Of a stretch of DNA of 64,000 nt, positions 44,001 through 53,021 are shown piece by piece; position 1 is the stretch's first letter; each line of letters starts with the position of its first letter. This DNA is from Aliamphritea spongicola (GTDB lineage: Bacteria > Pseudomonadota > Gammaproteobacteria > Pseudomonadales > Balneatricaceae). Below the pieces are notes generated by a model, which saw only the letters and a program-made list of their open reading frames with translations, ran no database searches and was not told where the DNA came from. Made by a program: the position numbers and the translations under genes. The stretch spans positions 3,968,001-4,032,000 of the forward strand of contig AP025283.1 of NCBI GenBank assembly GCA_024347235.1, written 5' to 3'.

Positions 44001-44281
44001 AGCTCGCCGTCAATTTCAGATTGTCCGGCCAGTGACTGGATATTCAGGCTAACCTCTCCGGTTTCCGGATCAACTACAACCAGGGCCGTACTGCCGGCAG
44101 GCAGGTGCTCTTCACCATTACTCAGGTTCACTGTCACAGCGCTGTTGTCTGCGGTAATAATCTTGTCGCCAGGATAAAGTTTTTCTTCAGCAGTGGCGGC
44201 TCGCAACTTTCCATCTTCGGAAAGCAGCACTACATCACCTTCAACACTGATAATCACTACATCAACCCTGGTATCAGCCAT
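26029..44281 (-). CDS. Giant LapA-type RTX adhesin, 58 x 93-residue repeats (six small indels)
   Basis: One gene of 18.25 kb encoding about 6,086 residues once six indels are repaired; 18,253 + 8 bases is exactly divisible by three. Start at 44281 follows GTGAGG. Residues 1-139 form a LapA-type retention module ([32 protein letters not shown]) with TAAG at 114-117, the kind of site cut by the periplasmic protease LapG. Residues 183-5576 are 58 cadherin-like repeats. The C-terminal 510 residues hold an Ig-like region, about 12 RTX nonapeptides ([10 protein letters not shown] type, calcium-binding) and a type I secretion signal domain ending SGSLETM. It should be secreted by a type I system and stay threaded in an outer-membrane pore. 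Breaks: 27522-27525 (G), 30949 (2 bases), 33047-33050 (G), near 36806, 42942 (2 bases), near 43862. The repeat count could be altered by assembly. Confidence 0.93.
26382..26705 (-). repeat. RTX calcium-binding nonapeptide repeats in adhesin C-terminus
   Basis: About a dozen tandem GGxGxDxLx units (for example [27 protein letters not shown]) encoded in 27-bp steps. They fold on Ca2+ outside the cell and precede the type I secretion target domain with [13 protein letters not shown]. Confidence 0.92.
31977..32928 (-). repeat. Higher-order duplicated block, copy A (about 3.4 units)
   Basis: About 950 bases nearly identical to 37555-38506, with only a handful of mismatches seen by eye. Shared rare variants prove common origin: FIYTV in place of FTYTV, and TVMITV in place of TVTITV, each occurring only in these two blocks. 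Offset 5,578 = 20 units minus the two bases lost at 33047-33050 and 36806. Confidence 0.85.
37555..38506 (-). repeat. Higher-order duplicated block, copy B
   Basis: Partner of 31977-32928. Similarity resumes beyond the block at the same 20-unit register: the rare TVAITV unit at 33372-33560 recurs at 38951-39139. This indicates one larger ancestral duplication later broken by conversion from other units. Confidence 0.85.
40383..40940 (-). repeat. Recent tandem duplication of one unit
   Basis: Two adjacent 279-bp units (40383-40661 and 40662-40940) read as almost identical, with a single clear difference in the TCGCCGCTGG / TCGCCACTGG segment. Both carry the otherwise rare variant LTATDD. Confidence 0.85.
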
Positions 44282-44911
44282 ACCGACCTCACTTGAATAC
44301 CCCAAGAGGTATTTGTAAACAATGAACATATTTCCGGAAAAGAATGCACAAAGCGTTCCTTTTCACGATAAATCAAGATAAAACAACAACATAAAAATCG
44401 TACTACAGAACGATTGCCGTCTGCAGCGGCAAAGGTCTGTAGCACGTGTCATTATGAGACACATTTTTACAGTAAAAACGCTTGATACAAGATGAATACA
44501 GCCATCGGATGACAGCTTGCGGCACGTAAAAATATGGCGCGAATTTTAACAAAATCCCCATAACAGAAACCTTATTAACGCTTCGCAACCCCGAAGAAAA
44601 ACACCCGTAACAAGCACGCTTATCCCACCATATCTGTCTGAATCAAATCTGAAAAAACTAACAGAAAATGCTGCTATACCCGCCCCACCTCATCCAATTA
44701 CTGATGGACGAAAAAGTATTATCTGCCCCGGCTATCCGAAGAAGAAAAGATATTATTGCCAGCGATCAGCTACTTTATATACCGGGTGTTCCTTAATATC
44801 TGTAACCGGACTTCCATCTTAAAGAAGGCCGCTTCATACTGTTGATAAATTTAGGTAAATTGACGTCTGGAGACGTTCAATCCGATTCATGCACAGAGGT
44901 TTCCGGAATCA
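44282..44911. promoter_or_regulatory. Divergent regulatory region, adhesin versus K+ channel operon
   Basis: 630 bases with no convincing gene. It must hold the adhesin promoter and leader. Two symmetric elements are visible: GTGTC-N7-GACAC at 44446-44462, and an 11-base inverted repeat with one bulge (ATTGACGTCT / AGACGTTCAAT) at 44859-44881, just before the channel gene. No transcription factor can be assigned. Confidence 0.5.
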
Positions 44912-45949
44912 ATGCCTTTGCTCTTCAGAATTAAAAAGTCTTCCTCCGGCACTTTATGGATTTACGCTGGTACAGCATCGTGCTGGCCATCGTCTTTTAT
45001 GTCGTAATGAGCTGGGGTTACTTCAGTTAGCCGGTGAACAAGCACTGCTTACCGGTGCAGATTTCATCTACTGGATGATCGTAACGGCATCCACCGTTGG
45101 CTACGGAGATTTCTCTCCTACAACGGCGGCCGGTAAATACATTGTTTCTCTGTTTGTGATTCCGTTCGGCCTCGGGCTGTTCGGTCTGGCTGTCGGCAGG
45201 CTGGCGGCATTTGTTTCATTCCAATGGCGAAAGGGGTTAAAAGGTTTGAAAACGTTAGATTACACCGGGCATATTCTGATCATTGGCTGGAATAATGAGC
45301 GTACATTACAGCTCATCAGGTTGCTGTTACGGGAGATTGAATATCACCACGAAACCCAGCGGGTGGCACTGTGTGTGAAAGCCGATATTGAAAATCCGTT
45401 ACCGGACGAAATCGGCTTTATCCGGGTGAACAGCTTCAACAATGACGAACAGATGTCCCGCGCTGCTTTGAAACAGGCCAGCTGTATCATCATCGATAAC
45501 CCTGAAGATGATCTGAGCATGACCACGGCCCTGTACTGTTCTGATCAGAACCCCGACGCCCATATCATTGCGTACTTCAAGGAAGAAAGCCTCGGCAAAC
45601 TGCTTAAGGCCCACTGCCCGAATGTTGAGTGCATGCCGTCCGTCGCCATTGAGATGCTGGCTAAGTCGGCTATGGATCCGGCTCCAGCGCCCTGCATCAT
45701 CAGTTACTGGATGTACACAGCGGTATGACCCAGTACTCCATGCCTTTTGGTGCCGATAAAACAGTCACCGTGAGGGACTTATTCCTGAAACTCAAAGAAG
45801 AATATGCCGCCACACTGATCGGTGTTTCCAGCCAGGGATACGATGCCATTGAACTGAACCCGGCGCTGGACCAGTCCGTTGCACCGGGCAGTACACTGTA
45901 TTACATTGCCGATGAACGGATTAACCAGCTTAACTGGGATACATTTTAA
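44912..45949 (+). CDS. Potassium channel with cytosolic RCK/TrkA-N-like domain (three frameshifts)
   Basis: A 346-residue channel after correction: two membrane helices around a pore loop with the K+ selectivity filter TVGYGD (bases about 45091-45108). A regulatory domain follows that starts with a Rossmann-like strand HILIIGWNNERTLQL and continues with ASCIIIDNPEDDLSMT. A small C-terminal domain has TVRDLFLKLKEEYAATLIG. It is a Kch/MthK-like gated channel of the inner membrane. Start at ATG 44912. Missing bases: near 44957 (restores GTLWDLRWYSIVLA), near 45026 (restores YFQLAGEQ) and near 45683 (restores the C-terminal domain). It leads a compact operon with DUF350, DUF1190 and ATP-grasp genes. 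Confidence 0.82.
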
Positions 45950-45972
45950 GCCTCACTGCCAAAGGATATTGC

Positions 45973-46380
45973 ATGCTTACCTCACTCGAAGGACTCACAA
46001 ACTTTGCCCTGTATTTTGCCGTGGCGATCGGCTTGTTAATGGCGTTTAAATTCATCTATGCGTTTATAACCCCTTACGATGAATGGAAGCTGGTCAGGGA
46101 AGAACAGAACATTGCCGCTGCAACCGGCTTTACCGGTGCCATCATTGGCTTTTCACTGGCACTGGCCAGCGCTGCAGCAAACTCAGTTTCACTGATCGAT
46201 TTTGCCATTTGGGGAGTAATCGGTCTGGTTGCCCAGATTCTGGCATTTCTTATCCTGCGTTTTGTCTTCATGCCGAAACTGGTACAGCGGATTAAGGATA
46301 ACGAAATCTCAGCTGGCATCATGCTCGGCGGCCTGTCGGTGGCAGTTGGCCTGTTAAATGCGGCCTGCATGACTTACTGA
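45973..46380 (+). CDS. DUF350-family membrane protein (YjfL-like)
   Basis: A 135-residue, four-helix inner-membrane protein of the DUF350 family. It shows the typical pattern of a first helix (LYFAVAIGLLMAFKFIYAFI), a short polar stretch EWKLVREEQNIAAA, and three further helices ending LGGLSVAVGLLNAACMTY. The family's function is unknown; in E. coli the relative yjfL sits beside yjfM and yjfC, as here. The gene lies 23 bases after the channel gene and 11 before the DUF1190 gene. The frame is intact. Confidence 0.85.
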   Translation: MLTSLEGLTNFALYFAVAIGLLMAFKFIYAFITPYDEWKLVREEQNIAAATGFTGAIIGFSLALASAAANSVSLIDFAIWGVIGLVAQILAFLILRFVFMPKLVQRIKDNEISAGIMLGGLSVAVGLLNAACMTY

Positions 46381-46391
46381 AGGATATAGCC

Positions 46392-46975
46392 ATGAAAAGG
46401 ACCCAAGCTATAAATCTGCAGCGGATGCGTAAATGTCTGAATCCGCGCCTTAAGCCGTTGGCAGTGGCGGTTTCATCCGTGATGCTGGTTTCCTGCAGCG
46501 ACGTGGATGTAGAAGTGTATGAAACCGTTGCCCAGTGTATCGCAGAGAACCCGCTGATGATGCAGGACTGCGAAGCAGCATACCGCCATGCCCAGTCGGA
46601 GTCATTCCGTACCGGCCCTAAATATCAGACAGAACCAGCCTGTGAAGATGAATTCGGTGATGAGCAGTGCATCCCCTATAACGTCCTGAACAACCAAACC
46701 TGGTTCATGCCTATCATGGCCGGTTTCCTGTTCTACAACGGTAATGACTGGGACGATGATGATTACATCTCGAGCCCGCTTTACAGCTCTAAATCCCGAC
46801 GTTCGCGGGTGTTCGGTAAGTGGACCAGCGCTGACGGTATCGTTTACGGCCCGAAACGCTTCGGCACCATCACTGTGGATAAAAGCAGTTTCAAACTTAA
46901 GCCAACTACCACCCGGACACTTTCCCGGGAGGCTTTGGCCTGAGTGTTGCGTCCCGTTCCAGCCGGGGAGGCTGA
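46392..46975 (+). CDS. DUF1190-family lipoprotein-like protein (YgiB/YjfM-like; one frameshift)
   Basis: 194 residues after correction. The N-terminal region carries a signal-like hydrophobic stretch LAVAVSSVMLVSCSDVDVEV, with VSCS resembling a lipobox although the positively charged leader is long. The body has the family's Cys-containing motifs (VAQCIAENPLMMQDCEAAY, CEDEFGDEQC) and an aromatic, Gly-rich C-terminus. One G is missing in CCGGGA near 46925-46929; adding it changes the end to SRGGFGLSVASRSSRGG. The stop is one base before the next start, so the two are probably coupled. The function is not established; it is always found with the ATP-grasp partner in the YgiB-YgiC and YjfM-YjfC pairs. 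Confidence 0.82.
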
Positions 46976-46976
46976 T

Positions 46977-48145
46977 ATGCAACGCCACGAGTGCAGGAAC
47001 GCCCGGACTGGCAAACCCGGGCCGCAGAATTCGGTTTTACCTTCCACACCATGTACGGCGAACCCTACTGGGATGAGTCCGTCTACTATGAATTCAGCCT
47101 GCAGCAGGTTGAGGATCATATTGAAGACCCGACAGAAGAACTGCACCGGATGTGTCTGGCTGCCGTGGATGAAGTGGTTAGCAGCGAATCCTTGATGGAG
47201 AAGTTTCAGATCCCGGACGCACACCGGGATCTGATCCGGCATTCCTGGCTGCGCAAGGACCCGAGCCTCTATTCCCGCATGGACCTGGCCTACAACGGCA
47301 GCGGCCCGGCAAAACTCTATGAAAATAACGCCGACACCCCCACCAGCCTGTATGAAACCGGTTTCTGGCAATGGCTCTGGCTGGAAGACAAGATCAACAG
47401 TGGTGACTTACCCAAGCAGGCTGATCAGTACAACTCTCTGCAGGAAAAGCTGATCGAACGGTTCCGTGAAATCCGTCAGCCACGATTAGATTCCGTATTG
47501 CATTTTGCCTGTGCTAAAGACACCGATGAAGACCGCGGCACCGTGCAATACCTGCAGGACTGTGCCAGCGAAGCCGGTATCCGCAATAAGTTCACCTATG
47601 TGGAAGATATCGGCCACGGCGTCGGAGATGTGTTTACCGACATCGACAGCGAACAGATTCGCTGGATGTTTAAACTCTACCCCTGGGAATTTATGCTCCG
47701 GGAAGACTTTGGCGACCTGCTGCAAAAATCCGCCGTGTCCTGGCTGGAACCTCCATGGAAAGCACTGGTATCCAACAAAGCGATTCTGCCGCTACTCTGG
47801 AAAATGTTTCCCGGCCACCCCAACCTGCTGCCGTCCTATTTTGAAGAAGACATGCCATCGTCCGGGCTGAGCCGCTATGTACGCAAGCCAATATTTGCCC
47901 GTGAAGGCGCTAATGTCAGCATTCATGTGGACGGACAACAGATTGAAGCTTCAGAAGGTCCGTACGGTGAGGAAGGCTTTATTTATCAGGAATACTGTCC
48001 CCTGCCCCGCTTTGCAGGCAATCATACACTGATCGGTTCCTGGCTAATCAATGACCGTCCCGCGGGCATGTCCGTCCGGGAAGACAGCAGCCAGATCACT
48101 CAGGACTTATCCCGTTTTGTGCCGCACATCATTCTGGATAACTAA
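46977..48145 (+). CDS. Glutathionylspermidine synthase-like ATP-grasp protein (YgiC/YjfC; one frameshift)
   Basis: A 389-residue ATP-grasp ligase closely resembling E. coli YgiC/YjfC and the C-terminal synthetase half of Gsp. Clear blocks are RPDWQTRAAEFGFTFHTMYG at the N-terminus, LLENNADTPTSLYE-type KLYENNADTPTSLYE, EDRGTVQYLQDC, LYPWEFMLREDF, KPIFAREGANVSI and EGPYGEEGFIYQEY. The last two provide ATP and Mg2+ contacts. It probably joins an amine or amino group to a peptide carboxylate; the true substrate of the stand-alone YgiC/YjfC group is not proven. Start ATG 46977; one C is missing near 46988-46989 (restores MQRHRVQERP). It is the last gene of the channel operon. Confidence 0.87.
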
Positions 48146-48267
48146 CTTGTTCATGGCTTACAGATAAAGAGCGCCAGTGATGTTGGTGCTCATCATCAGT
48201 CACCCGGCAGTCAAAGGGGCATGACGCAAGGTAATCTCATCAGAGGGAAAGGTAGTCATCCCTGACG

Positions 48268-48293
48268 AACGGCGGCCAGTAAGGACCGCCGTT
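48268..48293. terminator. Terminator between channel operon and TonB receptor
   Basis: Stem AACGGCGG / CCGCCGTT with a 10-base loop, followed by TTCCTTTA, between convergent genes. A weaker hairpin (GAGCGCCA / TGGTGCTC) lies 100 bases upstream. Confidence 0.75.
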
Positions 48294-48316
48294 TCCTTTA
48301 CCGGAATGATCAGCCG

Positions 48317-50880
48317 TTAAAATTCATAACGGGCAGTCATATAGAAGGTACGCGGGCCGCCCACATTAATCCGGTAAGTATCACCGCTGCCATTGGCCAG
48401 GTAATGGGTTTTATCCGTCAGGTTTTTAATACCCGCCTGCAAGCGCAGTGTCTGCTCATTCCCCAGCGGGATGTAATACCAGGTCGCCGTATCGTAGACG
48501 GTATAGGAAGGCAGCTTATAAGTGTTCGCATCGTTGCCATAACGCTCCCCGACATGCTCCATCCCCAGACCAAATCCCAAACCGGCCCAGTCGCCTCCCT
48601 GAACTTCATAAGATCCCCAGATCCGCGCTTTATGCTGCGGAATACTGTAAGGCCGGTTACCTTCATTAGCCGTTGATGTACCACTGACTCGAACAATTTC
48701 GCTGTCCATGTAGGAATATGAAGCCAGTACGTTAAGACCCGACACGAATTGCATAGTACTGCTGATATCCACCCCGCGGGTCTGCTCTTCACCGTTCAGG
48801 TATGCAACCAGATTTTCGTAACGCAGAACGTTCTTACGGGTTAAATCATAGGCCGCCGCAGTAAAGCGCAGCTTGTCATCCATGAAGCTGGTTTTGATCC
48901 CCAGCTCAATCTGGGATGAATCTTCCGGCGCCAGTGACGCTGATGAAGCGGTCGACCCGGCAGTCACGCCAATGTAGTTAGGGGTGAATGATTCACTGTA
49001 AGAGGCATACACCGCCACTTCATCAGTGATGTCATACATCAGCCCCGCCTGGGTGCTGATATTGTCATTCTTGCTGCTGACCTTACTCACTTCCGGTGTG
49101 GCCAGTTTTTCAAACCCCTGTTGCCCGGAATTAATCGCCCGGTAATAGGTTGTGCTGGTCTCATCAATTTCAAACCGGTCGTAGCGAATACCGGTTAACA
49201 GGTTCAGCCGGTCAGTCAGATATGCCAGGTTCTGTACCGACAACCCGAACTCATCAATGGTTTCTTCACTGTCATTCAGTAAGGTCTGCGCCAATTTCTG
49301 ATTAGCCGGCTGCACCGAACTGTTAACATCAATCACGGACAGATCATATACATAAGCACCAAACCCACCGGCAATTAACGCGGCCGGCGTATCTGTCAGG
49401 GCTGCCCCGTCGGCATCTTTTACTTTACGGCGGGTATAGTTAGCACCCAGATACAGCGTATTGTCGATATCTCCGATCTGATAATCACCACTGAGGCTGT
49501 CAGACAAAAACAGATCACTTTCCTTAACATCAGGGTTCGTATCGGAAATCCGGACTAACTGCCCGTTAGCCTGAACAGAACTGCGATTCAGCCCTGCCAG
49601 TGCAACACTCAGGAAATCACTACCGGCCGGAACAGCATTCAGCCCGGACACAGGTCGGGTCTGATAATCATCAAATTTCTTCTCGTAATAGCCAAACTTC
49701 AAACGGTTAGTCCAGCCATTGTCCAGTTCATGATCCCAGTCGAACTGAATTCTGCTGTCAGTACTTTCCCGCTTATCATGCTCGCTGCCCAACCGTCGCT
49801 CGTCCGGAATATCAGCAATGCTGATATTGCCGCTGGCATCCGCAATTGCAACAGTCCCCGGTCGATGGGTAATTCCTGTTTGGCGTAATTCAGCCGCAGG
49901 GTATAGGTGTTTTGCTCATCCGGTGTATAACTGATTGATGGTGAAATGCTGAAACTCTGACGCTCTGAAGGAAATGTACCTTCGGTAGTCTTTACGTCCC
50001 GGAAGTTCTCACTGTCTTCTCCGGACATAATCAGCCGGTACTGCAGGTCCTCCGACAGTGACCCGGTGCTGTCCAGCACCAGCTTCTGCTTGCCATGTTC
50101 ATCCATTTCCAGCTGAAGCGAATTAGACTGCTCAGCCTGCGGCTTCTTGGTAATGATATTCACCAGACCACCCGGGCTTACCTGCCCGTGCAGGACCGAT
50201 GCAGGTCCAAGAATGACCTCAGTGCTTTCAACATTGGCCAGATCGATGTTATAGCGGTTACTTACCGGGTTTCCGTCAACAAACAGATGGCTGCTGGTAA
50301 ATCCCCGAATGTTCACCTGGGTTTCTGTTCCGCCAAATCCATGGGCACGGGTAACACCCGCCGCATTCATGAGCAGGTCATTCATGTCATTGGCGTTCTG
50401 ATCCAGAATCAGCTGTTCCGGCAGTACCTGCACAGTCCGGGGCAGTTCATCAATGTCTGCCGGGAAGCCTGTCGCAGAAGAAGCTTCATCAAATTCGTAG
50501 CGGCTCAGAGGGGTACCGTATATCACCGCCACCTCAGCCTCTCTGACATCACTTACTGTATTCTGCGCGGAAGCATTTGCCGGTGTGATCACCAGTTGTT
50601 TACCATCATTAATCCGGAAACTGAAACCGGTATTCTGCAGCAACTGTTCCAATGCCTGCCCGACCGTCATATCGGCATCAACAGCCACCGCCTGCTGCTG
50701 AAACTGCCCCGCCGGCATCAGCACAATCAGCCCGGCCTGCTCAGCAACACTGATGAGAGAGCGCTGCAAACTCTGTGCAGGGACAGCACTCTGTAACGGG
50801 TGAGTTAAAACATCTTCCTGCTGAGCTAAAGCCTGGGACGACACACCCAGAGCAATCGCCGAACAAAGCAGTGTGCGCAT
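48317..50880 (-). CDS. TonB-dependent siderophore receptor with STN signalling domain (one frameshift)
   Basis: An 854-residue outer-membrane receptor after correction. Start at 50880 is chosen because AAAGG lies six bases upstream. It has a signal peptide ending SQALA|QQ and an STN (secretin/TonB short N-terminal) domain at about residues 35-90 (LISVAEQAGLIVLMPAG, GQALEQLLQNTGFSF). The plug domain includes NIRGFTSSHLFVDGNP and GPASVLHGQVSPGGLVNI. The 22-strand barrel ends PRTFYMTARYEF. STN receptors pass ligand status to a FecR-type anti-sigma factor, and the next two genes upstream encode exactly that pair. One G is missing at 49856-49859 (restores DRGTVAIADASGN). The siderophore is unknown. 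Confidence 0.9.
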
Positions 50881-51075
50881 GAAACCTTTCCGCAAAGCAG
50901 TTTTTGTAAAAACCGGTCGCAGATGAAATATTGGCGGAAACCTGGCTGAGGGCCATGACCTGAAACTCCTGACTACTTAACAAAAACACAAAATACAAAT
51001 ACAAACAATTCGCATTACTTAAACATTAAGTACGTCACCGGGCTGTAATTACCCAACCCCTTTCAGGAAAAAATT

Positions 51076-52061
51076 TCAGCGGTGCAATAAAACCAGTGAA
51101 TCTGACAGGTTCAGATGTTTGATATCCAGAATCTGATGAAGCATTTCCAGCGTTGTCGGAAGATCGTCCAGTGGCAAAATACCGCTGACCCGGGCATCCA
51201 GTAACCGGGGATCAACGGAACGGATCACTGCAGAATAATGCCGGTTAAGCAGTGTAACCAGCTCACCAACGGGCATGTCTTCAACACTGACAGTCCCCGC
51301 TTCCAGGCGGGCCAGTAACGGGCACTTCCGATCTGCACGTCTGCCCGACCATTACGAAATTGCAGTTCCTGACCCACAGCCATCCTGATACGTTCACTGT
51401 CGGTGCCGGAATCCACAATACCTTCCGTCAGGGTTACCGTTACCTGAGATTCACTCAGGCTGATGTTGAATGCCGTGCCCACTGCAGTCGTGAGGGTTTC
51501 CCGGCAATTACCGGAATGGCCTCAGAGAATCTTTGGCTACTTCAAAAAAGCTTCTCCGCGCAGTAAGGTGAGGCTCCTGGCGTCTGCTGTTATCTCTGCA
51601 TCCACAGCAGTTCCACCGCTCAGATAAAGGCGGCTGCCGTCTTCCAGCACGTGCATGCCCTGCTCACCGCTGGCCGTTACGTAGTCTGCATTACTCAGGG
51701 GTAACAGCACAGAACCGGGGACAAACGCGATCAAAAACAACAATAAGCAGCATAACGATGCCCCCAGCCAGTAGTAAGGTTTACTGGCACGCCTGCGCGT
51801 TACCGAAACATTCATGGCTTCCTGCGCTTGTGGCATTTGCACCGCGGCTTCATCAACCCGGTTAACGTTGTCCCAGAGCAGCAGTACCTCCAGATATCGG
51901 CTTTCGTTATCCGGATGGCTGTCCTTCCATTCAACAAAAGCCTCTTTAAGGCCGGCATTTTCCGGATCTGCCTGTAACTTTAGAAACCAGTCCAGCGCTT
52001 CATCCTGACTGGCGCTGGCAACCTGCTGCCTGGCTTGTGAAGAAGAATTTATCTGTGACAT
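51076..52061 (-). CDS. FecR-type anti-sigma/sigma regulator (four frameshifts)
   Basis: A 329-residue inner-membrane regulator after correction. The cytosolic N-terminal part starts the family pattern DEALDWFLKLQADPENAGL and FVEWKDSHPDNESRY (residues about 20-55). One membrane helix follows (YYWLGASLCCLLLFLIAFV), then a periplasmic FecR domain with YVTASGEQGMHVLEDGSRLYLSGG-type motifs (YVTASGEQ, LEDGSRLYL) and a C-terminal STN-like segment. Four single bases are missing near 51545, 51510, 51496 and 51322; repair restores GEAFFEVAKDS, RPFPVIAGKTLTTAVG and GSAPLLARLEAG. It should bind the ECF sigma factor from the gene 25 bases upstream and receive the signal from the STN domain of the TonB receptor. 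Confidence 0.84.
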
Positions 52062-52085
52062 CCGGCGTCCCTCAGTTCAGATCTT

Positions 52086-52631
52086 TCAGTAACGCATGGC
52101 GGCATTTTTGCAGTGCGTTTTTAGATGTTTTTCAACCATGGTCTGCGAAATGCCAAGCTCCCTGGCAACTTCACGTAATGGCATTTCCCTGAAACGGGCC
52201 AGTAACAGCGTTTCCTTACTGCGTGGTGGCAGTTGCTCAATGGCTGCCCGCAGACAATCTATTTCCCGTTGCTGAGCGATACATTCAAGGGCCTCGGGAT
52301 CATCAGATGCCCACTCCTGCAGGACGTCGTCGGATTCAGTCTCCGGCGCTCTCTGGCGGGAGCGTAAATAATCAACCGTGACATTACTGGCCACCTTGTG
52401 AATAAAAGGTTTTACCTGGCGGATGGTATCCAGTGCGGGCATGCGGGACAAACGGATAAAGGTTTCATGTAACAGTTCTTCAGCGATATGCCGGTGCTTT
52501 ACCTGCCCCTGAATCTGCAATAACAGCGCCTGCCGGTATTGCCGGTACCAGCTCTCCAGCACTCCGCCCTGCTGTGCGACTGCCTCCGGTGGCCGGTCTT
52601 CCAGCGCGACATCATATAATTGACTGCTCAT
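52086..52631 (-). CDS. ECF sigma factor, FecI type
   Basis: A 181-residue extracytoplasmic-function sigma factor. Start at 52631 follows AGGGTA. Region 2 has AEELLHETFIRLSRMP and FIHKVASNVTVDYLRS (core and -10 binding). Region 4 has LEQLPPRSKETLLLARF-type IEQLPPRSKETLLLA and the helix-turn-helix LREVARELGISQTMVEKHL (-35 binding). It is intact. The order sigma-FecR-TonB receptor is the classical fecIRA arrangement for siderophore uptake by cell-surface signalling. A Fur-like box lies about 120 bases upstream. Confidence 0.9.
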   Translation of the reverse strand: MSSQLYDVALEDRPPEAVAQQGGVLESWYRQYRQALLLQIQGQVKHRHIAEELLHETFIRLSRMPALDTIRQVKPFIHKVASNVTVDYLRSRQRAPETESDDVLQEWASDDPEALECIAQQREIDCLRAAIEQLPPRSKETLLLARFREMPLREVARELGISQTMVEKHLKTHCKNAAMRY

Positions 52632-52748
52632 TACCCTGAAGTACAACCTGATCGAAATTCGCGGTAGATCATCACAACCATCGGTATTAAAGACTGCGAC
52701 ACTTAAAATCCGGCGCTGAGAATACTAGAGAGCAAGCCTGAAATCATC

Positions 52749-52767
52749 AAAAATGATAACCATTAAC
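52749..52767. promoter_or_regulatory. Predicted Fur box upstream of ECF sigma operon
   Basis: AAAAATGATAACCATTAAC matches the 19-bp Fur consensus GATAATGATAATCATTATC at 15 of 19 positions, with the central AATGATAANCATT complete. It lies 118 bases before the sigma start in an AT-rich divergent region, where iron-loaded Fur would repress the sigma-FecR-receptor set. Confidence 0.75.
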
Positions 52768-53021
52768 AAACAAAACAGATAATCACTTCTTATTAATCAA
52801 GTAATAAACGTCTCTTAAAGCAGACAAAATCACCTTACACCCTACCCAAAGTGGGTTTTAGTCATTGAGTCCCAGACAAATCGGCCGCTAATATGAATGC
52901 AAGATGAACAAAATAATCATAAAAATAATTTTCCGGCTTTCATCTCGGTGTACTTCCAGCTCCAGTACCCGGATAAGTATTCAGATTTACAGCTGACAGC
53001 CGGACCACAAGCAGACTCTGC

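Noticed and set aside
26029..44281. Adhesin region read as six or more separate genes
   Set aside because: The breaks are one- or two-base losses inside otherwise continuous repeats, no ribosome-binding sites precede the internal starts, and correction gives one frame.
44403..44588. Short minus-strand open frames upstream of the adhesin
   Set aside because: Low-complexity short frames with no homology I recognise, within the regulatory region.
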